DNA of 64,000 bases from Pseudomonas leptonychotis (GCF_004920405.1 NZ_RFLV01000001.1:1302001-1366000), one strand, 5' to 3'. Positions 10,453 through 19,994 are shown, counted from the first letter of the stretch. Translations and numbers: made by a program. Notes: generated by a model not told the origin, from the sequence alone.

Positions 10453-12576
10453 ATGCTTTCACTGCCCTTTTTCAGCCCGCCAGGGGCCGACCAGATGGCC
10501 TTGCTTAATTGCAGCCATGACCCGTTGCTGGTTCTGTTCTCCTACCTGATTGCCAGTGCAGCGGGCTTTACCGCACTGAACATGGCCGAGCGTGTCAGCC
10601 GCGAGAACAGCCGCGAACTCTGGCGTTGGGTGGGCGCTTGGGCACTGGGCGGCGGCATATGGGCGATGCACTTTGTCGCCATGCTGGCCTTCTCTGCACC
10701 GCTGGCGCTCAGCTACGACACCGGCATCACCCTCTTCTCCCTGCTGATCGCCATTGCCGTGTCCTACGTGGTGATGCGGGTCATCGGCCATGATCGGCTG
10801 CGCCTCTGGCAAACCGTGGTAGCCGCTATCGTCGCCGGCTGTGGCATCGCTACCATGCATTACACCGGTATGGCGGCCATCCGATCGGCGGCTACTCAAC
10901 ACTACGACCCCAGCCTGTTCGTGCTATCGATTCTGATCGCCATCGCCGCCTCGCTCGCCGCGTTACTGCTGGCCGGTTATTTCCGAGGCCAGCACGGCAA
11001 TCGGGCCAACTGGTTGCGGCTGCTGGCCAGCCTGATCATGGGCGGCGCCATTGCTTCAATGCACTTTACTGGCATGGCGGCCCTGACCTTGGCGGTTCCG
11101 CTGAATCACCCGCTGCAAATAGCCGCCAGCCAGGACGGGCATCAGCTGCTCGGCACCACGATTGCGCTGATTGCTCTGCTGATCATCCTGATTGGTGTAC
11201 TGGCGGGCTGGGCCGACCAGCGCCTGCGCCAAGAGCGCGGGCAGTTGCGGCACCTCACCGAACAACTGGACACCTTGACTCACTACGATGGCTTGACCGG
11301 CTTACTCAACGGCCAGGCGTTCAGCCAAATGCTAAACACCACCTTGGCCACGTCACCGCCGCACGGTGCGACCTTGCTGTTTATCGACCTGGACAACTTC
11401 AAGCGCATCAATGACAGCCTCGGCCACGGCCGGGGGGACGAGCTGCTGCAACAGGTTGGCCAACGCATCCGCAGTGTTCTGGGACGCGAAGACCTCCTCG
11501 CGCGTTTTTCCGGTGATGAGTTCTGCGCGTTTGCGTTAAATGTGCCGCTGCAAAACAGCGGGCAGCTCGCCGAGCTGATTCTCACCCAGATTCGCCAGCC
11601 CTTTAGCCTGGAAAGCGGTCAACTGAGCCTGACGGCCAGCATCGGCATGAGCCGCTACCCACAGGACGCCACCAACGCCAGCCAGTTGCTCAAACAAGCA
11701 GGGATCGCCCTTGGTCATTGCAAGCGCCAGGGTCGTAACCAGAACCTCGGTTTCAGTACGCAACTGGAGCAAGATGCGCAACAGGAACTGAACCTTGAGC
11801 AATCGCTACGCCTGGCGCTGCACAGCGATCGGTTGGAGGTGCATTACCAACCCATATTGGCGGGCAACGGCGAACAGGTAGTCGCCCTCGAAGCCCTGGT
11901 ACGCTGGCAGCACACAGAGTTAGGCAGCATCAGTCCAGAGCGTTTCGTCAAAATTGCCGAGCAACACGGCTTCATTCACGAGCTGGATATCTGGGTACTG
12001 AAACGTGCCTGTAGCGACCTCAAGTGGCTGCAGAACAACGGTCATCGCCACTTGCACCTTGGGGTCAATTGTTCAGCGCTGAGTCTGCTGCAACCGCACT
12101 TGGTCAAGGCCATTCAGATCGAGTTGCAGCGCGCCGACCTACCGCTCAGTTCACTGACCTTGGAAGTTACGGAAAACGCCCTGATGCATGACCTGGGTGC
12201 AGCACAAGCACAGCTCGATAAAGTGCGCGCGATGGGGATGACCATCAGCATCGATGACTTCGGCACGGGCTACTCGTCGCTGCAATACCTCAGCCGTCTG
12301 CCCGTGGATAGTCTGAAGATTGACCGCAGCTTTATCCGTGAAATCCCCGGATCCAGCAGCAATATGGCGATTACCTCGGCGATTATCGCCATGGCACACA
12401 AGCTCAATCTGCGGGTGGTGGCTGAGGGCGTGGAAAACATCGAACAGATGCGCTTTTTGCAAGAACAACAGTGCGACCTGCTGCAGGGCTACTTGTTTAG
12501 CAAACCGCTGCCATTAAACCAATTGCACACCTGGCTCGGCAGCGGTCATTACCGCCAGCGCTACGTTTCGGTATGA
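10453..12576 (+). CDS. MHYT-GGDEF-EAL cyclic-di-GMP signalling protein
   Basis: This 707-residue membrane protein would make or break c-di-GMP in response to a small ligand sensed in the membrane. Residues about 15-250 form the seven-helix MHYT sensor with the three motifs MHFVAM, MHYTGM and MHFTGM, proposed to bind a metal such as copper. A GGDEF domain follows (about 275-435) with SGDEF in place of GGDEF and no RxxD inhibitory site. The EAL domain (about 450-700) keeps EALVRW, DDFGTGYSS, KIDRSFI and VAEGVE. The intact EAL set suggests phosphodiesterase output; the S-for-G change makes cyclase activity uncertain. The ATG at 10453 has GGAG at 10443-10446. Confidence 0.92.
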   Translation: MLSLPFFSPPGADQMALLNCSHDPLLVLFSYLIASAAGFTALNMAERVSRENSRELWRWVGAWALGGGIWAMHFVAMLAFSAPLALSYDTGITLFSLLIAIAVSYVVMRVIGHDRLRLWQTVVAAIVAGCGIATMHYTGMAAIRSAATQHYDPSLFVLSILIAIAASLAALLLAGYFRGQHGNRANWLRLLASLIMGGAIASMHFTGMAALTLAVPLNHPLQIAASQDGHQLLGTTIALIALLIILIGVLAGWADQRLRQERGQLRHLTEQLDTLTHYDGLTGLLNGQAFSQMLNTTLATSPPHGATLLFIDLDNFKRINDSLGHGRGDELLQQVGQRIRSVLGREDLLARFSGDEFCAFALNVPLQNSGQLAELILTQIRQPFSLESGQLSLTASIGMSRYPQDATNASQLLKQAGIALGHCKRQGRNQNLGFSTQLEQDAQQELNLEQSLRLALHSDRLEVHYQPILAGNGEQVVALEALVRWQHTELGSISPERFVKIAEQHGFIHELDIWVLKRACSDLKWLQNNGHRHLHLGVNCSALSLLQPHLVKAIQIELQRADLPLSSLTLEVTENALMHDLGAAQAQLDKVRAMGMTISIDDFGTGYSSLQYLSRLPVDSLKIDRSFIREIPGSSSNMAITSAIIAMAHKLNLRVVAEGVENIEQMRFLQEQQCDLLQGYLFSKPLPLNQLHTWLGSGHYRQRYVSV

Positions 12577-13022
12577 CGCTGCAAGCGCGTGAGGATTCGG
12601 TCCAATGAGTTGGCGAACGCCTGCTTGTCGCGCTCACCATAAGGCGGCTGACCGCCCCCCACTTGGCCCAGCTCACGCAGCTCGGTAAACAGGTTACGCA
12701 CCGCCAGCTTGTCACCCATGTTGCGCTCATCAAACTCGCGACCACGCGGATCGAGGGCGGCCACACCCTTCTTCACCAGACGATCAGCCAACGGCACGTC
12801 ACTGCAAATCACCAATTCACCGGGCTGGGCGTGCTCGACCAGGTAATCATCGGCGGCATCCGGACCACTGGGCACCACAATCAAACGCACGCAACTGTAC
12901 GCCGGCTTGACCTGAGCCTGGCCGGCCACCAGCAGCACTTCGAAACGCCGTTTCAAGGCAAACTTGACCACCTGATCCTTGGCCGGTTTAGGGCAGGCAT
13001 CGGCATCGATCCAGACTCGCAT
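12561..13022 (-). CDS. yaiI: YaiI/YqxD family protein (UPF0178, DUF188)
   Basis: The 153-residue protein starts MRVWIDADACPKPAKD and contains VVPSGPDAADDYLV, VICSDVPLADRLVKKG and DPRGREFDERNM, the diagnostic blocks of the YaiI family. The DADACP and SDVPLA acidic patches resemble a PIN-like nuclease fold; no function is established. Its 3' end overlaps the 3' end of the convergent MHYT-GGDEF-EAL gene by 16 bp. Confidence 0.92.
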   Translation of the reverse strand: MRVWIDADACPKPAKDQVVKFALKRRFEVLLVAGQAQVKPAYSCVRLIVVPSGPDAADDYLVEHAQPGELVICSDVPLADRLVKKGVAALDPRGREFDERNMGDKLAVRNLFTELRELGQVGGGQPPYGERDKQAFANSLDRILTRLQRHTET

Positions 13023-13044
13023 CGCGCACTGTTCTCCGCAGCTA

Positions 13045-13078
13045 GCAAAACGGGCATGTTAAGCCATGCCCGCTTTGC
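13045..13078. repeat. Hairpin upstream of yaiI
   Basis: An 8-bp perfect core (CGGGCATG/CATGCCCG) extended by an outer A/T-rich pairing with one mismatch lies 22 nt upstream of the yaiI start. It has no convincing T run, so it may be an upstream RNA structure, an operator, or a weak terminator. Confidence 0.4.
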
Positions 13079-13271
13079 CGTGTGCTTAGATAGGTGGCAC
13101 GGCGCTAAGTGGGCGACTGCAGCCACGCGCCGTAAACAGCACGGCTGTCGTACAAACGCTGGCTTCAAATACGGATAGATGGGATTAGATAGCGATCGTC
13201 CTAACGACTTCCCTCACCCTTTGATCAACCCTGGCACGCGATAGGTCGTGCAACGCCGCAGGAGTGACGCG

Positions 13272-14045
13272 ATGAACTTTTGGCAACGTTTGGAAGAACC
13301 AGCCCATGTCGTGGTCTGCGGTGCCAGCCGCGGCATAGGCCTGGCGCTGACCACGCAGCTGTTGGCCCGTACTGAGGTAGCCGAGGTTTGGGCCATCGCT
13401 CGTCACGCCAGCCAAAACCCAGAGTTGCTCGCCTTGGCCGCACTGCATGGCCAGCGTTTGCACTGCCTGGATGTGGATGTATGCGATGAGCAGGCGTTGA
13501 GCGAGATGGCCACCCAGCTGCGTAAGGCGTTGCCACGCGTGCACCTGCTGCTGTGCACGGTGGGTGTTCTGCAGGACGGTGCAGCAAAAGCCGAGAAGGG
13601 CTTAGCGCAGGTAAGCCTTGAAGGGCTTCTCGCGACGTTTCAGCGCAACAGCTTTGCACCGATCCTACTGCTCAAACATCTGCTACCCCTGCTGCGCGGT
13701 CGGCACCCCTGCACAATAGCCGCGCTGTCAGCGCGAGTGGGCTCGATTGGCGACAACCGCCTCGGTGGCTGGTACAGCTACCGCGCTAGCAAGGCGGCGC
13801 TTAACCAGCTGCTGCACACCGCCAGCATCGAACTAAGCCGATTAAACCCCAACAGCTGCATACTCAGCCTGCACCCCGGCACCACCGATACCGAGCTGTC
13901 GAAGCCCTTTCAGGCCAATGTGCCGGCAGCTCAGCTATTCAGCCCAAGCTATAGCGCAGAATGCCTACTGGCCCAGGTTGAGCGGCATGGTCCCGAACAC
14001 ACCGGCACATTCTGGGGATGGGATGGCGAGCCGATTGCCTGGTAA
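13272..14045 (+). CDS. Short-chain dehydrogenase/reductase (SDR) family protein
   Basis: The 257-residue protein is a classical SDR: the nucleotide-binding loop VCGASRGIGLAL at residues 15-26, LDVDVCDEQ for adenine binding, ALSARVGSI holding the catalytic serine, and YSYRASKAALNQ with the catalytic Tyr and Lys. It would be a cytoplasmic NAD(P)-dependent oxidoreductase similar to the CsgA/YciK-like group; the substrate is unknown. AGGAG at 13259-13263 selects the ATG at 13272. It converges with the LysE-family gene. Confidence 0.9.
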   Translation: MNFWQRLEEPAHVVVCGASRGIGLALTTQLLARTEVAEVWAIARHASQNPELLALAALHGQRLHCLDVDVCDEQALSEMATQLRKALPRVHLLLCTVGVLQDGAAKAEKGLAQVSLEGLLATFQRNSFAPILLLKHLLPLLRGRHPCTIAALSARVGSIGDNRLGGWYSYRASKAALNQLLHTASIELSRLNPNSCILSLHPGTTDTELSKPFQANVPAAQLFSPSYSAECLLAQVERHGPEHTGTFWGWDGEPIAW

Positions 14046-14060
14046 CGCACTTATCGCCCG

Positions 14061-14687
14061 TTAAGCCGCGCGGCGCACGCTGGCGAGCAAGGCGGCGGCG
14101 CCGACAAACAAGGCGCCAAAGGTGCGGTTCATCAGCAGTTGTTGCCGCGGTGAACGCAGCGCACCGAGCACCCGCACCGCCAAACCGGTGTAGCCGGCCA
14201 TCACAATCAAATCGACGCAGATCATGGTCACGCCCATCACCAGGTACTGCATCAGCAGCGGCGCCTGCGGGTTGAGGAACTGCGGCAGCACCGCGAGCAT
14301 AAACACAATCGCCTTGGGGTTGCTGAAATTGACCAAAAAGCCGCGCAGCACCAAGGTCAGCGGCCGCCCAATGGGCCGCTCGGCCTGCGCCGTCATCTCA
14401 CTGGGCAGCGCCTGCCACTGGCGATAGCCGAGGTACACCAGGTACACCACGCCAAACCACTTGATCAGGCTGAAGGCCAGCTCCGAAGCCGCCAAAATCG
14501 CGCCGACACCCGCAGCCACAATAGCGATCTGCAACGCCAAGCCCAGTTGCAGGCCCAGGGCGTTCCAGTACCCGCGCCAGAAACCGTACTGCAAACCCGC
14601 CGACATCGAAGCAATCGCCCCAGCGCCCGGCGACAGGCTGATCACCCAACAGGCGAGAAAGAATGCAAGCCACGTTTCCAGCGCCAT
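14061..14687 (-). CDS. LysE/RhtB family amino-acid exporter
   Basis: The 208-residue protein has about six hydrophobic segments and the LysE-family N-terminus FFLACWVISLSPGAGAIA, with the SPGP-like motif as SPGAGA, and the NFSNPKAIVFMLAVLPQF block typical of the RhtB subgroup. Relatives export homoserine, homoserine lactone, threonine or other amino acids; the substrate cannot be told. GAGG precedes the start at good spacing. Confidence 0.9.
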   Translation of the reverse strand: MALETWLAFFLACWVISLSPGAGAIASMSAGLQYGFWRGYWNALGLQLGLALQIAIVAAGVGAILAASELAFSLIKWFGVVYLVYLGYRQWQALPSEMTAQAERPIGRPLTLVLRGFLVNFSNPKAIVFMLAVLPQFLNPQAPLLMQYLVMGVTMICVDLIVMAGYTGLAVRVLGALRSPRQQLLMNRTFGALFVGAAALLASVRRAA

Positions 14688-14710
14688 GACGAAACCTCAA
14701 ACAGAACAAC

Positions 14711-14750
14711 CAAAAAGGCCGCTGCCGATCAGTCATGATCCGCAGCGGCC
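14711..14750 (-). terminator. Terminator of the small gene at 14772-14951
   Basis: A 9-bp stem (GGCCGCTGC at 14717-14725 with 14742-14750) is followed on the minus strand by TTTTTG. It lies 21 nt beyond the stop of the small gene, which supports that gene being a real transcription unit separate from the LysE-family gene. Confidence 0.7.
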
Positions 14751-14771
14751 CGGGAAACGAGGATTATGCAT

Positions 14772-14951
14772 TCAGAAAATCGCATCTCCAATCAACATTC
14801 CATGCACAACCCTATAGGTCTTGCGCCCAGACTGAAGGGTCAGAGGGCTGCGCTCGGCAATCACCCAGCCCTTGGCCAGTAGCTTGTCGATATGTGCCCT
14901 TAGTGCCGGGAGGTAGCGTTGTTCTTGCTGAAGCGATTCCATTCTGCTCAT
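14772..14951 (-). CDS. Small hypothetical protein
   Basis: This 59-residue product is not one I recognise. It begins MSRMESLQQEQRYLPALRAH and ends in RKTYRVVHGMLIGDAIF, with a charged, amphipathic first half and a short beta-like tail. Two in-frame ATGs, 14951 and 14942, are possible; the second has GAGG at 9 nt and the first has AGGAG at 11 nt. The frame is open upstream to 15002. A good intrinsic terminator follows directly on the same strand, which argues it is expressed. No membrane segment or signal peptide is seen. Confidence 0.55.
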   Translation of the reverse strand: MSRMESLQQEQRYLPALRAHIDKLLAKGWVIAERSPLTLQSGRKTYRVVHGMLIGDAIF

Positions 14952-15123
14952 CCTCTGCAGGACTCCTTTGTAACAGCAGCCAGGGAAACCTGGCTTACCC
15001 ATCCGTGATTCCTGTCACAAAGCTTAGTGGCCTTATGCCCTCATCAAAAGCGCTGAATGGCCATATGCTTGTAGGCATAACGCTCGAACAAGTCATAGCG
15101 TTTGACTTACATCACCTAGCAGT

Positions 15124-16614
15124 TTAGACCGCGGTGGCAGCTTCGGTAGGTTCACCGACCTGTGGTGAACTGAACACCAAGTAAGCATCCTCGACCTTGC
15201 CGTAACGCAACAGCGCCAGGTCCAGTAGGTAGTTTTGATAGAGCTTCCACGGCGCGCGATCGCCCTGCGTGGGGATCTTGTCAGCGGCGCGCTTGATATA
15301 GCCGGAAGCCAGGTCGAGGAACGGCGCATCCTTGACCTGCCGCGCGCTATCACGCGGCGTGCATTGGCGCATGCCGGTGGCGTCCATATGGTTAATCACA
15401 CGGCAGAAATACTCGCTGGACAGGTCCGCTTTGAGGGTCCAGCTGGCATTGGTGTAACCCAGCACCACGGCGGCGTTGGGCAGGTCACGCAGCATGATGC
15501 CGCGATAACCCATGCTCTTGGCCGCATCGAACGGCACGCCATCCACCGCCACCTGCATACCACCAAACAACTGCAACTCCAGACCGGTGGCGCTGATGAT
15601 CACATCGGCCGGCAACTCCTCACCGGTTTTCAAACGGATGCCCTTGGCTGTAAACCCATCGATGTGTTCGGTCACCACCGAGGCCTTGCCCTCACGCAGT
15701 ACCTTGAACAGATCACCATTGGGCACCGCACAGACGCGCTCATCCCAAGGCTTGTAGCTCGGGCTGAAATGGCGCATGTCGAAATCCGCACCGAGCTCAC
15801 GCTTGGCCAGCCCCAACAACACCTTACGCACCAGGCTCGGCCAGGCTTTGGCGAGGGTGTAAAAAATCATCTGTATCGCCACATTACGCGTACGCGCCAG
15901 GCGGTAGACCCAGGTTTCGGGGAGAAAGCGTCGCAGGAAAATGGAAATCGGATCGCTCTGCGGCAGGCTTACCACGTAGGTCGGCGAGCGCTGCAGCATG
16001 GTTACGTGCTTGGCCTTGTCAGTCATCGCCGGCACCAAGGTCACCGCCGTGGCGCCGCTGCCAATCACCACCACGTTCTTGCCGCTGTAATCGAAGTTTT
16101 CCGGCCACAACTGCGGGTGAATAAATTCGCCTTCGAACTGTTCGCGGCCTTTGAATTCTGGGGTGTAGCCGGCCTCATAACGGTAATAGCCGGTGCACAT
16201 CAGCAGGTGCTGGCAGCTTAGTTTGATCGGTTCGGCTTCATCACCACGCTGTACCTGCAGGGTCCAGGTGGCGCGCTCGCTGCACCAGTCGGCCTTGAGC
16301 ACTTTATGCTGAAAGCGGATTTTGTCCTGGATAGCGTTTTCCCGCGCGGTTTCTTCGATATAGCTGCGGATCGACGGGCCGTCGGCAATCGCCAGCGGGT
16401 TGGTCCAAGGTTTGAAGTTGTAGCCGAGGGTGAACATGTCCGAGTCAGAACGGATGCCCGGATAGCGGAACAGGTCCCAGGTACCGCCGAGGGTCGCGCG
16501 GCCTTCGAGGATGGCGAAGCGCTTGCCGGGGCAGCGCTTGATTAAGTGATAGGCCGCACCGACGCCGGATAGCCCGGCACCGATGATCAATACATCTAGA
16601 TGTTCGGCAGACAT
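15124..16614 (-). CDS. FAD-dependent flavoprotein monooxygenase, Baeyer-Villiger type
   Basis: The 496-residue protein has the FAD-binding IIGAGLSGVGAAYHL (residues 10-24), the segment FRYPGIRSDSDMFTLGY common in this family, the Baeyer-Villiger fingerprint FEGEFIHPQLWP (near residue 158; FxGxxxHxxxW) and the NADPH-binding VVVIGSGATAVTL (near 176). It should use NADPH and oxygen to oxidise a ketone, or an amine or sulfur compound as in flavin-containing monooxygenases. GAGGAG precedes the start. It stands alone and no substrate is suggested by context. Confidence 0.9.
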   Translation of the reverse strand: MSAEHLDVLIIGAGLSGVGAAYHLIKRCPGKRFAILEGRATLGGTWDLFRYPGIRSDSDMFTLGYNFKPWTNPLAIADGPSIRSYIEETARENAIQDKIRFQHKVLKADWCSERATWTLQVQRGDEAEPIKLSCQHLLMCTGYYRYEAGYTPEFKGREQFEGEFIHPQLWPENFDYSGKNVVVIGSGATAVTLVPAMTDKAKHVTMLQRSPTYVVSLPQSDPISIFLRRFLPETWVYRLARTRNVAIQMIFYTLAKAWPSLVRKVLLGLAKRELGADFDMRHFSPSYKPWDERVCAVPNGDLFKVLREGKASVVTEHIDGFTAKGIRLKTGEELPADVIISATGLELQLFGGMQVAVDGVPFDAAKSMGYRGIMLRDLPNAAVVLGYTNASWTLKADLSSEYFCRVINHMDATGMRQCTPRDSARQVKDAPFLDLASGYIKRAADKIPTQGDRAPWKLYQNYLLDLALLRYGKVEDAYLVFSSPQVGEPTEAATAV

Positions 16615-16788
16615 GGGGCTCCTCGCGCGTCGTCTTAGGGCGCCCGGCCAATAATATTCGGCCGGGCCTGCCCGTCAGAATCTGCGCACTCTAGCGTTTT
16701 GTCATCCCGCCTTTAGTGGTGCGACAGGCCCAGGCTGACCACAACTCTTGCGCAGAGTGAACAAACCGCGCCGAAACCTCGACCGCGA

Positions 16789-17391
16789 TCAGAAGGTATC
16801 GCGCAGTACCACTTCGTTATACGGCAGCTTGCCAATACGCGGCTTCGGCTCGATGGTCTTTTGGCCAACTGCGACCATCAGGGCAATCACATGGTTGGCC
16901 GGCAATTTGATCAGCTTGGCCACGGCGTCGAAGTCGAAACCATCCATCGGGCAGGAGTCCAGGCCCTTGCCGCGCGCAGCGAGCATCAGGGTTTGTGCCA
17001 TCAGGCCACAGCTGCGCATGGTTTCATCACGCTGCACTTGCGGCTTGTCACGGTAGTAGGTGTCGATAGCACCGGTCATATAGGCCTGCACTTCCTCAGG
17101 CGCGCCCTCCCAGGCTCGGCTGACATCCTGCTCCCAGCTGTTGAGCTTGGCGCACACCACCACCAGCATTGAGGCGTCGGTCACCTGGGCCTGCCCCCAA
17201 GCCACATCGCGCAGCTGCAGGCGCAGTGCCGGGTCACTGACCTCAACCAGGCGAACATGCTGCAGGTTGAACGCCGACGGCGCGAGCAGTGCCAGTTGCA
17301 GCAGCTCGTCCTTCTCGGCATCACTCAGGGTAAAGGCGGGGTCATAACCTTTGACGGCGCGGCGGCTGCGAATGGCTTCGTCGATATGCAT
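16789..17391 (-). CDS. Nitroreductase family protein
   Basis: The 200-residue protein has the nitroreductase start IRSRRAVKGYDP (FMN phosphate contact), APSAFNLQHVRLVEV, and the C-terminal ALMVAVGQKTIEPKPR block. These are dimeric FMN enzymes that reduce nitro or quinone compounds with NAD(P)H. Length and motif order fit the family; the substrate is unknown. AGGAG precedes the ATG. Confidence 0.92.
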   Translation of the reverse strand: MHIDEAIRSRRAVKGYDPAFTLSDAEKDELLQLALLAPSAFNLQHVRLVEVSDPALRLQLRDVAWGQAQVTDASMLVVVCAKLNSWEQDVSRAWEGAPEEVQAYMTGAIDTYYRDKPQVQRDETMRSCGLMAQTLMLAARGKGLDSCPMDGFDFDAVAKLIKLPANHVIALMVAVGQKTIEPKPRIGKLPYNEVVLRDTF

Positions 17392-17554
17392 GGGGGCTCC
17401 TTCAGAGCATGGTCAGAAAGGCGGCAATGCTAGGCATCTGTTTCGCTCAATACCAACCGCCTTTACCGATACCTATCATCGACGCAGGCGATTCCAGCAC
17501 ACGGCAACGGTGACTGCCTGTTAACATTTCCGTTTTTCCCCAGCGACCGAACCC

Positions 17555-18496
17555 ATGACTCCCGCCGCACTCGCGACCCTGCACCAGCACCTTGTTGCCG
17601 CTCTCAGCACGCCCCCCCAGGAGACCCGCCGCCTGTTTCATGGCCGTGGCCGCTGCTGGCCAGAGCTGGAGCAAATCACCGTGGACTGGTTGCAAGGCAT
17701 ATTGCTGGTCGCGCTGTTCAAGCCGCTGAGCGAGAGCGCACTGATCGCGCTGCACGAGATGCTAATGGACCTCAGCCATACTCCGGCCTGGCAGCAAAGC
17801 GGCGCGCACAGCCTGTTGTTGCAACAGCGTTACCTCACGGACAGCCCTACCCAATGGCTGCTCGGCGAGCCTGTGGAGCATTGGGATATATGCGAGCACG
17901 GCCTGCACTACCGGCTCGATCTGGGCCGAAAGCAGAACACCGGGCTCTTTCTCGACATGCGCTATGGTCGCCAATGGGTGCAAGCACAGGCCAAGGGCAA
18001 ACGCGTGCTCAACCTGTTCGCTTACACGTGCGGCTTCTCGGTAGCCGCATTGGCTGGCGGCGCACTGCAGGTGGTCAACCTGGACATGGCCAGGGCCGCA
18101 CTCAGCCGGGGCCGCGACAACCACCGACTGAACCAGCATGACCTCAGCCAGGTGGTGTTTCTCGGCCACGACCTGTTCAAGTCCTGGGGCAAAGTCGCCA
18201 AATACGGCCCTTATGACCTGATCATCATTGACCCACCCTCCTTCCAGCGCGGCAGCTTCGTGCTGAGCAAGGATTACCCCAAGGTCCTACGCCGTCTGCC
18301 AGAGCTTTTGAGCGCGGAGGGTGTGGTGCTGGCCTGCAGCAACGAACCGGAAATCGGCCCGGATTACCTGACCCAGGCCATGGCCAGTGAAGCGCCGAGC
18401 CTGGGCTTTATCGAGCGCTTGGAAAACCCACCGGAATTCCCCGACAGCCAGCCTGACAGCGCCTTAAAAGCGTTGGTGTTCAGCAACGCGGTATAG
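17555..18496 (+). CDS. Class I SAM-dependent methyltransferase, RlmI/RlmK-like
   Basis: The 313-residue protein resembles the catalytic part of 23S rRNA cytosine/guanine methyltransferases. The SAM-binding loop is VLNLFAYTCGFSVAALAGGA (about residue 150), the acidic end of strand 2 is VNLDMARAALSRGRDNHRLN, and IIIDPPSFQRG (about 224) is the catalytic [DN]PPxF motif. A preceding LDLGRKQNTGLFLDMR block is shared with RlmI and RlmK. It lacks an obvious PUA or THUMP domain, so the exact RNA target is open. No clear Shine-Dalgarno is seen at the ATG. Confidence 0.85.
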   Translation: MTPAALATLHQHLVAALSTPPQETRRLFHGRGRCWPELEQITVDWLQGILLVALFKPLSESALIALHEMLMDLSHTPAWQQSGAHSLLLQQRYLTDSPTQWLLGEPVEHWDICEHGLHYRLDLGRKQNTGLFLDMRYGRQWVQAQAKGKRVLNLFAYTCGFSVAALAGGALQVVNLDMARAALSRGRDNHRLNQHDLSQVVFLGHDLFKSWGKVAKYGPYDLIIIDPPSFQRGSFVLSKDYPKVLRRLPELLSAEGVVLACSNEPEIGPDYLTQAMASEAPSLGFIERLENPPEFPDSQPDSALKALVFSNAV

Positions 18497-18536
18497 GGCA
18501 ACTACCTCCCCCTGATGGGCTGACGCTTGCGCGACC

Positions 18537-18878
18537 TCAGGCAAAAACAAAGTATTTACGCACCGTTTCAATCACCTCCCAGGTGCCCTTCATCCCCGCT
18601 TCGACGATAAAAATATCGCCGGCGCGCAGGTGGATCGGCTCCTGACCTTCTGGGGTGATGATGCAATAGCCCTCCTGAAAGTGGCAGTACTCCCATTTTT
18701 CATAAGCCACCTGCCATTTACCGGGCGTGCAGATCCAGGTGCCCATGATTTTGCTGCCATCGGCCGAGGTGTAAGCATTCAGGTTAACGGTGTGCGGCTC
18801 GCCGGCGATGCGCGTCCACTTGCAGGCGTCCAGCAACGGAATCGGGTGAGTGTCGCGCAGTACGGTAATCGGTGACAT
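18537..18878 (-). CDS. Cupin domain protein (DUF861-like)
   Basis: The 113-residue protein is a single small beta-barrel cupin: TSADGSKIMGTWICTPGKWQ, EYCHFQEGYCIITPEG and LRAGDIFIVEAGMKGTWEV give the two cupin motifs. This subgroup resembles EutQ/ureidoglycolate-type cupins and often lacks a full metal site. AGGAG just upstream selects the ATG at 18876-18878. Its role is unknown. Confidence 0.85.
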   Translation of the reverse strand: MSPITVLRDTHPIPLLDACKWTRIAGEPHTVNLNAYTSADGSKIMGTWICTPGKWQVAYEKWEYCHFQEGYCIITPEGQEPIHLRAGDIFIVEAGMKGTWEVIETVRKYFVFA

Positions 18879-19067
18879 GGAAGGCTCCTGTGGGCAATAA
18901 AACAACAGGCGCCAGCCTAGGATCGTTACTGCGTCGGCACTGTCCTGAGGTCGACCCTCAGCTGCCTGGAAGCGCAGCTGCCTCGCCCAGGCTGAGAGCG
19001 AAACCGCGTGCTACTTTGAAGGGGGTCTGGTGGTTTTACCGCCGCTTGTCCGTTCCGGAGATGCTCT

Positions 19068-19994
19068 ATGTCCAGCTCTTACCGCTTGGTGACCCGCAGT
19101 GACTTTGACGGCCTGGTGTGCGCCGCCCTGCTCAAACACATCAATCTGATCGACGACATTCTGTTCGTACACCCCAAGGACATGCAGGACGGCAAGGTAG
19201 CGATCACCAGCAACGACATCACCACTAACCTGCCCTATGTGCCTGGCTGCTACCTGGCCTTCGACCACCACCTCAGCGAGACCATTCGCAACCAACCGGC
19301 GAGCAATCATTTGATCGATGCCGACGCGCCCTCGGCAGCCCGTGTGGTGTGGCAGCATTACGGCGGCCACGACGCCTTCCCGCGAGAGTGGGACGAGATG
19401 ATGGCAGCCGTGGACAAGGCTGACGCCGCGCAATTCAGCCGCGACGACATCCTCGACCCACAAGGTTGGGAGTTATTGAGCTTTATCATGGATGCGCGCA
19501 CCGGCCTCGGGCGCTTTCGCGACTTCCGCATCTCCAACTACCAGCTGATGATGCAGCTGATCGACTTCTGCCAGACCCACGGCATCGCTGAAATTCTCGA
19601 GCTGCCAGATGTCGATGAGCGCGTGACGCTGTACCTGGAGCACCAGCGCGAGGCCAAAGCGCAGATTCAGCGCTGCGCGACGGTCTACAACAACCTGGTG
19701 GTACTGGATTTGCGTAACGAGGAGACCATCTACGCGGTTAACCGCTTCGTCATTTATGCCCTGTACCCGCAGTGCAACATCTCCATCCATGTGATGTGGG
19801 GCGTGAAGCAGCAGAACACCGTGTTCGCCGTCGGCAAATCAATCATCGACCGCAGCTCGCAGACCAATGTTGGCGAGCTATGCCTGAGCTACAACGGCGG
19901 TGGTCACGCCAATGCCGGCACGTGCCAGGTGGCCAACGAAGATGCCGAAGCCGCGCTGCGTGAACTGATCGCCGAAATCACGGCTGACGGCTAA
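19068..19994 (+). CDS. DHH-family phosphoesterase (exopolyphosphatase-like)
   Basis: The 308-residue protein has the DHH superfamily motifs TRSDFDG (residues 9-15), AFDHHLSE (about 65) and a DHHA1-type glycine motif GGGHANAGTC near residue 278. Relatives include nano-RNases, c-di-AMP phosphodiesterases and polyphosphatases; this orthologue group is often labelled exopolyphosphatase in Pseudomonas, but the substrate is not proven by sequence. GGAG lies upstream of the ATG. It stands alone before the MCE operon. Confidence 0.85.
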   Translation: MSSSYRLVTRSDFDGLVCAALLKHINLIDDILFVHPKDMQDGKVAITSNDITTNLPYVPGCYLAFDHHLSETIRNQPASNHLIDADAPSAARVVWQHYGGHDAFPREWDEMMAAVDKADAAQFSRDDILDPQGWELLSFIMDARTGLGRFRDFRISNYQLMMQLIDFCQTHGIAEILELPDVDERVTLYLEHQREAKAQIQRCATVYNNLVVLDLRNEETIYAVNRFVIYALYPQCNISIHVMWGVKQQNTVFAVGKSIIDRSSQTNVGELCLSYNGGGHANAGTCQVANEDAEAALRELIAEITADG

